Shown here one piece after another: positions 6,470 through 11,198 of a stretch of DNA of 11,198 bases. Location of the stretch: contig DAOUTT010000035.1 in NCBI GenBank assembly GCA_030668545.1, forward strand, positions 1 through 11,198. The letters run 5' to 3'. The position numbers were made by a program, and so were the translations under genes. A model generated the notes under the pieces. The model was not told the DNA's origin, did no database searches, and saw only the letters and a program-made list of their open reading frames with translations. The DNA comes from Anaerolineales bacterium (lineage in GTDB: Bacteria > Chloroflexota > Anaerolineae > Anaerolineales > E44-bin32). Each line of letters starts with the position of its first letter. The stretch's first letter is position 1.

Positions 6470-6997
6470 TCATGAATTTATTCCGAGCGGGATTACGGCG
6501 CGTGGGATGAAGGGTGTGTCGTGTTCGATCGAGCCGAGGTAGAGGTGAATCTTGTCAACGGTAAAGCTGAACGATGGAACTGGAGGAAGCTCGATGTTTT
6601 CCGCCTCATCGGGATCATCAAAGCGGGCCAAAGTGAGGTGGGGATGAAGCTCACTCCCATGCTCGCCCTCGTAAACCGGGTACTCCGGGAAGGCTTGCGA
6701 AAGTCGGTGGTGAAGCTGCACGATCGGCTCCGGGTTTGAGGGCTCGAGGAATATCGCCCCTTTGAACGTGCCATAATGGTCTAGTGTAACCTCGAAGGGA
6801 GAAATCCCCTCGCACAAGCGATTAAGCTCTTCAATTGCAGTTTCAACCTGTTCCGGAGGAACAAAGGGGTAAAGCAGGGTAAGGTGAGCAGGGACGTTGC
6901 TCTTGAAGGATTCCACATCGTATTGCTCCCGGATCGGGAAACTGAAGACCTGAACTGGTTTTGGAGGGATTATCAACAGCGCAGTTTCAAGTTGCAT
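6470..6997 (-). CDS. 2H phosphoesterase, 2'-5' RNA ligase (LigT) family
   Basis: A 175-residue cytoplasmic protein with the two hallmark H-x-T motifs of the 2H phosphoesterase superfamily: H38-L-T40 in AHLTLLYPF and H120-L-T122 in PHLTLARF, 82 residues apart as expected. Family members open 2',3'-cyclic phosphates or act on 2'-5' linkages in RNA or nucleotides; which one applies here is not visible. ATG 6997 is used; upstream there is only a weak GGA, so translation initiation may be modest. It is the first gene of the minus-strand cluster and is divergent from the C39 peptidase gene. ElyC-like, Nudix and methyltransferase genes follow on the same strand. Confidence 0.88.
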   Translation of the reverse strand: MQLETALLIIPPKPVQVFSFPIREQYDVESFKSNVPAHLTLLYPFVPPEQVETAIEELNRLCEGISPFEVTLDHYGTFKGAIFLEPSNPEPIVQLHHRLSQAFPEYPVYEGEHGSELHPHLTLARFDDPDEAENIELPPVPSFSFTVDKIHLYLGSIEHDTPFIPRAVIPLGINS

Positions 6998-7364
6998 ATT
7001 CTATCCATAATTCGTCGATGAATTGGGTCCATCGGCGGATAGTGTTATGGCTACGGTCCCGTAGGGCCATCAATTCTGCCCCAGCTTGTATCGTTTGCAG
7101 GACAAGGAGAATCCCATCCTGGAGTATACAGCACCTTATGGGTTATTTGGTGACCAGGAAATTATTCTCATAACAGTTCCAATGCTGGATGATGATGTTG
7201 GGGTTATGGACAAATCTTCACAGTGAAGGGCCAGGTTGCCAGTGTACCCCCACTTCTTATTTGGCTTTTTCTCGCCGGGGATTTCTCGATTTAAGGACGG
7301 ATGAAGTATCCGCATCTTTCGTGCAATTCCGAATTGGACCAAAGAGGGCTGATATAATCCGCCC
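6998..7364. other. Divergent spacer between 2H phosphoesterase and C39 peptidase genes
   Basis: No gene with a convincing start is seen. A stem-loop lies at 7047-7070 (ATGGC/GCCAT outer, TACG/CGTA inner, two-base bulge), oriented to fall about 50 nt upstream of the phosphoesterase start. The plus frame 7065-7226 encodes a protein-like stretch (for example EYTAPYGLFGDQEIILITVP) without a ribosome binding site and could be a gene remnant. The right end carries the promoter at 7350-7358. Confidence 0.55.
7350..7358 (+). promoter_or_regulatory. Extended -10 promoter, implies a leaderless mRNA
   Basis: TGATATAAT is an exact extended -10 (TGn-TATAAT). It ends 6 bp before ATG 7365, so the start of transcription would fall at or next to the A of the start codon. 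No ribosome binding site exists upstream of that ATG, which agrees with a leaderless transcript. No good -35 is at 17 bp, as is usual for extended -10 promoters. Confidence 0.55.
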
Positions 7365-8591
7365 ATGCGTTCACGGATAATGTGGTTTCTTATTGGTACG
7401 ATATTAGTTGGTCTACTCCTTACCGGGATCTACCAGATACCGAGCGTTAAATTCAACCTCGAGTGGCGCATCGATGCGGCTCTTGGCATCGTGCGCGGTT
7501 GGATGTTTCCGCATGATGTGCTGCCGACGCCATCCGGCGCAACGGCGATCACGGCCCCGCCAACCTCCGTACCTTCCCCAACATCAGATGTACTCCAGAG
7601 CGTTCCGAGTCCTAACCTAGCGTCCGCACCTATCCCTTTACCGGAATCGGTGATGCTCCCCTCACCGGAGTGGGAAAAGCAGGATTGGAATAATTGTGGA
7701 CCGGCGACGCTGGCGATTGCCCTGCGGTTCTTCGGCTGGGAGGGAGATCAATTCGAGATCTCGGATCTAGTAAAACCTGATCGCGGGGACAAGAACGTCA
7801 ACATCGAAGAGATGATCTATTTCGTTCGCACTCGAGCCGGTTGGCTGGAAGCCGATTTTCGTGTGGGGGGAACGATCGAGACCCTAAAGCGGTTTCTGGC
7901 GAATGGGTACCCGGTTGTGGTTGAAAAGGGGTATGTTATCGTGAGCGACGGTCCTGACAACGGCTGGGCGGGTCATTATATGCTCCTTACGGGATACGAC
8001 GACTCGCGGCAGGTTTTTGTGGGTCAGGACTCATTCATCGGCCCAGACCGGGAAATAACCTATACCGACCTTGAGGAGGCTTGGAAATCCTTCAATCACG
8101 TATTTATGTATGTCTACCCTGTGGCAGATCCCGCGCCGCTCGAATCAATATTGGGTCCGGATTTCGATGTAGATGTGAACCGCGAAAGGGCACTGGAACG
8201 CGCGCAACGTGAGATTGAGCTTGATCCCGAGGACGAATTTTCCTGGTTTAATCTAGGGTCAAATCTGTTGTACTTTGAGCAATACAAAGAGGCCGCCGAT
8301 GCATATGACACAGCGCTGATTCTGGGGTTGCCCTGGCGCTTCACCCGCTACCAATTCGGCCCCTACATCGCATATTTCCATTCAGGTCGGACAGAGGACG
8401 TAATTGCACTGTCAGAGGCGACACTCCAGCGCACGGCGAAAGCCGAGGAAGCGCGTCTATGGAGGGGTTGGGCTTACTACAGGCTGGGTGATGTGGGCGC
8501 AGCGATCGAGGAGTTTCGGACGGCTTTAATCATCAATCCGAACTACATCGATGCGCATTATGCATTAGAATACTTGGGGGTTGGACCTTAA
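7365..8591 (+). CDS. Membrane-anchored C39-family cysteine peptidase with C-terminal TPRs
   Basis: A 408-residue protein. Residues 7-23 form one hydrophobic helix after two Arg, a signal anchor that would place the rest outside the membrane. Residues about 53-100 are a Pro/Ser/Thr/Ala-rich linker. The C39-like papain-fold domain follows: C111 in WNNCGPATLA, H204 in AGHYMLLTGYDD, and D222 in GQDSF. The C-terminal part from about 265 contains tetratricopeptide repeats (ALERAQREIELDP, then WFNLGSNLLYFEQYKEAADA, and a last one ending in IEEFRTALIINPNYIDA), a protein-binding scaffold. Substrate unknown. C39 domains also cut bacteriocin leaders, but no ABC transporter or peptide gene is near, so a general exported peptidase is more likely. 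The start is ATG 7365, with no ribosome binding site and a -10 box directly upstream. Confidence 0.85.
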   Translation: MRSRIMWFLIGTILVGLLLTGIYQIPSVKFNLEWRIDAALGIVRGWMFPHDVLPTPSGATAITAPPTSVPSPTSDVLQSVPSPNLASAPIPLPESVMLPSPEWEKQDWNNCGPATLAIALRFFGWEGDQFEISDLVKPDRGDKNVNIEEMIYFVRTRAGWLEADFRVGGTIETLKRFLANGYPVVVEKGYVIVSDGPDNGWAGHYMLLTGYDDSRQVFVGQDSFIGPDREITYTDLEEAWKSFNHVFMYVYPVADPAPLESILGPDFDVDVNRERALERAQREIELDPEDEFSWFNLGSNLLYFEQYKEAADAYDTALILGLPWRFTRYQFGPYIAYFHSGRTEDVIALSEATLQRTAKAEEARLWRGWAYYRLGDVGAAIEEFRTALIINPNYIDAHYALEYLGVGP

Positions 8592-8690
8592 GGGCCCAAT
8601 GTTTAAAAATCAGATTTTATGATCAATCGGACGGTAAGATCGACCCCCGCCGTTCCGGCGTGGATTAATAATTCTAAGGAGAGAGTAAAG

Positions 8691-9203
8691 ATGTTAATAA
8701 GCAAAGAGTTAACCGCGGCGATGAACGCCCAGGTTGGAAGCGAGCTTGCGGCTTCTAACCAGTACATCATCATAGCTTCCTATTTCGACAGTGAGCAGCT
8801 CCCGGAGTTGGCTGATTTCTTCTTCCGCCAATCAGACGAGGAGCGCATGCACGCTTTGAAATTCGTGCACTATATTCTGGAGGCTGGCGGAGATGTATCG
8901 ATCCCAGCGATTGATGAAACACCGCAAACACTTGACTCAGCGGAAAACGCGGTGAAGGCTGCACTGGATTGGGAACTTGAGGTTACAAGCCAGATCAACA
9001 ATATTATGGACCTGGCCATCAAGCAGAACGATCACCTCGCTCAGAGCTTCATGCGCTGGTTTATCGATGAACAACTGGAAGAAGTTTCCACGATGGACAA
9101 CTTGCTGGGGGTCGTTCGCAGAGCGGGCGAACAGCTGCTCCTGGTTGAGGATTACCTCGTTCGACGGGGTGACCCACACGCACAGGAAGCAGGCGCCGAG
9201 TAA
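8691..9203 (+). CDS. ftnA: Bacterial non-haem ferritin
   Basis: A 170-residue four-helix-bundle iron storage protein that would assemble into a 24-subunit shell, oxidising Fe(II) at a ferroxidase centre and storing Fe(III) in the cytoplasm. Ferroxidase ligands are in place: E18 and Y25 on helix A, E51 and H54 in DEERMH, E95 in WELEVT, and E127, Q128 and E131 in DEQLEE. The length matches FtnA-type ferritins; no haem-binding methionine in the bacterioferritin position is evident. ATG 8691 follows AAGGAGAG (8676-8683) at 7 nt; ATG 8619 in the same frame adds 24 unrelated residues and has no ribosome binding site. The gene stands alone, 99 bp after the C39 gene, and ends in a strong terminator. 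Confidence 0.95.
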   Translation: MLISKELTAAMNAQVGSELAASNQYIIIASYFDSEQLPELADFFFRQSDEERMHALKFVHYILEAGGDVSIPAIDETPQTLDSAENAVKAALDWELEVTSQINNIMDLAIKQNDHLAQSFMRWFIDEQLEEVSTMDNLLGVVRRAGEQLLLVEDYLVRRGDPHAQEAGAE

Positions 9204-9221
9204 GTCTGTACATTTGCGATC

Positions 9222-9259
9222 AACGCCGCAGCTATAAATTTAGCTGTGGCGTTTTTTTT
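9222..9259 (+). terminator. Rho-independent terminator of the ferritin gene
   Basis: A 13-bp stem with one G-U pair (left arm 9222-9234, right arm 9241-9253) encloses a TAAATT loop and continues into eight T (9252-9259), 18 bp after the ferritin stop. Strong intrinsic terminator. Confidence 0.95.
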
Positions 9260-9375
9260 GTTCTCCTCTACATTGTTTGGGTGACCAAGTAGATTTACGC
9301 TGCATTGCTCCGCTTCCACCATTATATCAAGCGTAGGTGTCGACCTGTGTGTCGGTCCGCAACCTTAGAGAATCC

Positions 9376-9410
9376 AACCTCCCGTAGGGTTTAAACCTGC
9401 GGGAGGTTTT
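9376..9410 (+). terminator. Second terminator-like hairpin, orphan
   Basis: AACCTCCCG (9376-9384) pairs with CGGGAGGTT (9400-9408), extended inward by TAGG/CCTG, and is followed by four T. It lies 117 bp beyond the ferritin terminator with no gene in between on the plus strand. On the minus strand, after the radical SAM gene stop, it lacks a T-run. It may back up the first terminator or end a small RNA. Confidence 0.6.
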
Positions 9411-9435
9411 CGCGCAGACCTCGATTGGGTGGAGA

Positions 9436-10296
9436 TTATTCCCTGTGTTCCCTGGACCAGCCTTTCGAGTGCCGCAGATGCTTGGGCGCATCGAAATCTG
9501 TGGACGAAAGAAATTCTTCGAGATTCTTGATCTCGAGGAAAGGGCCGTAGTTTGAATACTCTGAACCCGAGGGTATCGTCAGCGATCCATCCGGGAAGAC
9601 CATGACGTAGAGCCGGTCCAGAGTTTCATGGTCCAGCCAATTGATATTGAAAGAATGTGGGGAGCCTTCGACTTTGGCTTTTAGCGCCTGGAAATCATCA
9701 TGGCTTACGACTAATTCATCCCAGGATTGAGGCTGCATGGCCCGTGGATAAGCATGGAAGACGTTGTAGAAAAGGTGATTGGGCATGTGCGCTGCGCGCT
9801 CATCCAGCAGAGCTATGATGCCGGGTATGTCGTCGATGTTGTGGAGCGTTACAGGTGTGGCGACCTTCACATCGATTGTTGGGAAATCTGCCAGGAAATC
9901 CAAGCAGTTCATAATGGCTGTGAAATGCCCTTCCTTTTTTGTCCGGCTGGACACATCCTCAGATGCGCCGTCAAGCGGGAGCGAGATCAGATCGATCCAG
10001 CCGCCATAGCCGCGCACGAAGCTGCGCGTCAGCTCGTCGCCGGTCGTTGAGAGTGCCACCTCAAACCCTTCCTGTTTCGCCAGGCGGATGAGCATGCCGA
10101 TATCAGGGCGGAGGATCGGGTCACCGCCGGTGAAAACGATCCGCTGTGCGCCGCTCTGGGCAATCTTGCGCACGATGGCAGCGGCTGTTTTGGAATCAAC
10201 TTCCGTTTTATCGAAGTCCTGCGGTCCCCAGCAGTATGGGCACTCCTGGTTGCAGCGGGAAGTCACGTGGTAATCGATCGTGGCGAACGCGGGCAT
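9436..10296 (-). CDS. Radical SAM enzyme, viperin-like
   Basis: A 286-residue enzyme that would bind a [4Fe-4S] cluster through C15, C19 and C22 (CNQECPYC) and cleave SAM to a 5'-deoxyadenosyl radical. The SAM-binding motif is TGGDP (56-60). No SPASM or other extra cysteine cluster is present at the C-terminus. The layout recalls viperin: DYH just before the CxxxCxxC motif where viperin has N-x-H, a YGGWIDLISLPLD segment, then VSHDDF, a tyrosine in RLYVMVFPDG, and GPFLEI followed by EEF and FDAPKHL. It differs by Asp for Asn, Trp for Phe after the cluster, and GGDP for GGEP. It may therefore act on a nucleotide, but a different substrate is possible. ATG 10296 has GGGAG at 6 nt. It converges on ferritin. 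Confidence 0.85.
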   Translation of the reverse strand: MPAFATIDYHVTSRCNQECPYCWGPQDFDKTEVDSKTAAAIVRKIAQSGAQRIVFTGGDPILRPDIGMLIRLAKQEGFEVALSTTGDELTRSFVRGYGGWIDLISLPLDGASEDVSSRTKKEGHFTAIMNCLDFLADFPTIDVKVATPVTLHNIDDIPGIIALLDERAAHMPNHLFYNVFHAYPRAMQPQSWDELVVSHDDFQALKAKVEGSPHSFNINWLDHETLDRLYVMVFPDGSLTIPSGSEYSNYGPFLEIKNLEEFLSSTDFDAPKHLRHSKGWSREHRE

Positions 10297-10331
10297 ACAG
10301 TACTCCCAGGATAAATGGTTTCTTGGAATCT

Positions 10332-10337
10332 AGTATA
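10332..10337 (-). promoter_or_regulatory. Possible -10 box for the radical SAM gene
   Basis: The minus strand reads TATACT about 36 bp upstream of ATG 10296, which would give a 5' leader near 28 nt carrying the GGGAG site. No convincing -35 lies at 16-18 bp. Confidence 0.3.
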
Positions 10338-10444
10338 CAAGGAGATTTGTCGTGTTTGGGTAAAGAGGTGAGACTATAGAGTGCCAGCGTATTAAATGTG
10401 AATTCTCATCATCATCGTCATCGCCTGCGTGGTGAGCGATTCGT

Positions 10445-10582
10445 TTACATTTCCCCCTCCTGGAACTCCTCAGCGCCGCTTAGGAGTTCCGTAAAATCAT
10501 CAGGAAGATCGATGCTGCGCGAGGAAGGCGCTGGCCTGTCGTTGGTGTTCGCGATCGCGCAGGTCTTTGACAGCTCGATCAA
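10445..10582 (-). CDS. Possible small protein (45 aa) upstream of the radical SAM gene
   Basis: Starting at TTG 10582, with GGAGG 6 nt upstream on the minus strand, a frame of 45 codons ends at TAA 10445-10447. The product is acidic towards its end (IDLPDDFTELLSGAEEF) and has one cysteine near residue 8. It lies between the upstream terminator and the radical SAM gene, about 150 bp before the latter and on the same strand. I recognise no family. The good ribosome binding site supports it; the TTG start, small size and the long hairpin inside the frame speak for caution. A peptide substrate for the radical SAM enzyme is conceivable but unsupported. Confidence 0.25.
   Translation of the reverse strand: MIELSKTCAIANTNDRPAPSSRSIDLPDDFTELLSGAEEFQEGEM
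10462..10490. repeat. Long stem-loop
   Basis: GGAACTCCT (10462-10470) pairs with AGGAGTTCC (10482-10490); after one mismatch, AGC/GCT extends the stem over a GCC loop. No T-run follows on either strand, so it is not an intrinsic terminator. It could be a structured RNA segment or part of a repeat. Confidence 0.45.
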
Positions 10583-10617
10583 GGAGACCCTCCGGTTATC
10601 AGAAGAGGGCTCTTACC

Positions 10618-10651
10618 AAACAAAACGGACCCCCGCACTCGCGGGGGTCCG
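10618..10651 (-). terminator. Rho-independent terminator of the Gmad2-domain gene
   Basis: An 11-bp perfect GC-rich stem (10626-10636 with 10641-10651) with an ACTC loop on the plus strand is followed, in the minus direction, by TTTTGTTT (10618-10625). It starts 26 bp past the stop of the minus-strand gene at 10678. Confidence 0.88.
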
Positions 10652-10677
10652 CAGCTTCCGAATTTATATAATTTAGA

Positions 10678-11198
10678 TCACTTGCCGTAAAATACGGTAT
10701 ATGTCTGTGAAGTGAGCGGCGATCCACCCGCTGGATCCGTTGAGAAAGCCACCAGACGACCCTCGGTTCCTGTCGCAACGTTCACGCTAAAGGTAACTGA
10801 CCAGGCGCCCGGCCCGCCGTCTGCACTTGATGAGTAGGTCGCGACCTGCTCGGCCAGCACCTTACCACTAGCGTCTTGAGCTTGCACCACTACGTTATTC
10901 TCGAAAGCGCCCTGCCCAGATCCCTCGACCGTGAACGAGCTTGGGTTCGTGATAACACAGCGGTTCCCCGGCTCTTCGATGGTGATGTGCTGATCGTTGC
11001 GGTCCGGATTGGCAGTGGTGAAGACTCCAGCTGATCCAGCGAGGCTGCCGTCATCGTTCATAACCACCGCAATGACCTTACCATCGGTCGTTGTGTTGAC
11101 TGGGGCGGTCATGCTCGTCTGGTAGGTCTTGATGTTATTCGCATTCGCCGGTCCCAGGTCTGCACAGGCGGAGCCGTATATATTGCGGCCCTCATCAA
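10678..11198 (-). CDS. Gmad2 (Ig-like) domain protein, N-terminus outside window
   Basis: The minus frame is open from the right window edge to TGA at 10678-10680, giving 172 residues; no start has to lie inside the window, and ATG 11112 is an internal Met. The last roughly 95 residues show the pattern of the Gmad2 immunoglobulin-like domain (ITNPSSFTVEGSGQGAFEN, then VVVQAQDASGKVL, WSVTFSV, and LVAFSTDPAGGS). Such domains are usually found on exported or envelope proteins in Gram-positives and Chloroflexota. The preceding part (ACADLGPANANNIKTY, TDGKVIAVVMNDDGS) is rich in small and polar residues, typical of an extracytoplasmic protein. Signal peptide or lipobox cannot be seen. A strong terminator follows. 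Confidence 0.8.
   Translation of the reverse strand, partial: DEGRNIYGSACADLGPANANNIKTYQTSMTAPVNTTTDGKVIAVVMNDDGSLAGSAGVFTTANPDRNDQHITIEEPGNRCVITNPSSFTVEGSGQGAFENNVVVQAQDASGKVLAEQVATYSSSADGGPGAWSVTFSVNVATGTEGRLVAFSTDPAGGSPLTSQTYTVFYGK

Larger units (their letters stand above)
10297..10677. other. Spacer between the radical SAM and Gmad2 genes
   Basis: No assured gene is seen. It holds the possible -10 at 10332-10337, a simple ATC/TCG-type run near 10402-10420, a long stem-loop at 10462-10490, a possible minus-strand small ORF at 10445-10582, and the minus-strand terminator at 10618-10651. A 92-codon plus-strand frame (10398-10676) has low-complexity His/Arg at its start, no ribosome binding site, and runs through the terminator stem, so I do not call it. 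Confidence 0.5.

Noticed and set aside
7365..8591. C39 domain as part of a bacteriocin export system
   Set aside because: No ABC transporter, membrane fusion protein or double-glycine precursor is found nearby, and the TPR tail does not fit.
8619..8690. Upstream in-frame ATG extending the ferritin by 24 residues
   Set aside because: The added residues do not resemble ferritin and there is no ribosome binding site; ATG 8691 has AAGGAGAG at 7 nt and fits the family start.
10398..10676. 92-codon plus-strand frame beginning with His/Arg-rich residues
   Set aside because: No ribosome binding site, no family resemblance, and it runs through the minus-strand terminator stem at 10626-10651.

Overview
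The window is about 11.2 kb of chromosome-like bacterial DNA with moderate GC and ordinary housekeeping and accessory genes. Gene content (dihydrolipoamide dehydrogenase, ferritin, a two-TM DUF218 protein, a C39 peptidase joined to TPRs, a Gmad2-type Ig-like domain, and a NAL1-like cytoplasmic trypsin-fold protein) and the style of the intergenic hairpins would fit a Chloroflexota (Anaerolineae-like) genome. That placement is inference from family resemblance only. I see no phage, IS, integron, CRISPR, tRNA or rRNA signals.

Layout. 1-117: last 38 codons of an unknown gene (+). 366-725: small protein with two CxxC pairs (+), closed by a clear terminator (748-774). 726-1042: regulatory-looking spacer with a perfect 20-bp palindrome. 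1043-2440: lipoamide dehydrogenase (+). 2441-2798: non-coding stretch with several hairpins, one resembling a dispersed palindromic repeat, plus a promoter. 2799-4084: two overlapping genes (+), a NAL1-like serine protease with an N-terminal accessory domain, then a 94-aa protein that is a stand-alone copy of that domain. 4143-6997: four genes on the minus strand, transcribed in the order 2H phosphoesterase (2'-5' RNA ligase family), DUF218/ElyC-like membrane protein, Nudix hydrolase, SAM methyltransferase; an internal promoter probably splits them into two units. 6998-7364: divergent spacer. 7365-8591: membrane-anchored C39 peptidase with TPRs (+), apparently leaderless. 8691-9203: ferritin (+) with a strong terminator. 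9436-10296: radical SAM enzyme with viperin-like features (-). 10297-10677: spacer with a possible small ORF and a minus-strand terminator. 10678-11198: C-terminal part of a Gmad2-domain protein (-), running off the window.

The most interesting unit is the protease plus stand-alone N-domain pair. The two domains align without gaps over 76 residues (33 identities by my hand count), and the genes overlap by 4 bp (GTGA), so they are probably made together and may work as a protease with a separate inhibitor, chaperone or scaffold copy. The second is the radical SAM protein, which keeps several positions of the viperin (SAM-dependent nucleotide dehydratase) layout but with notable substitutions. 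The remaining genes look like a collection of independent functions rather than a pathway.
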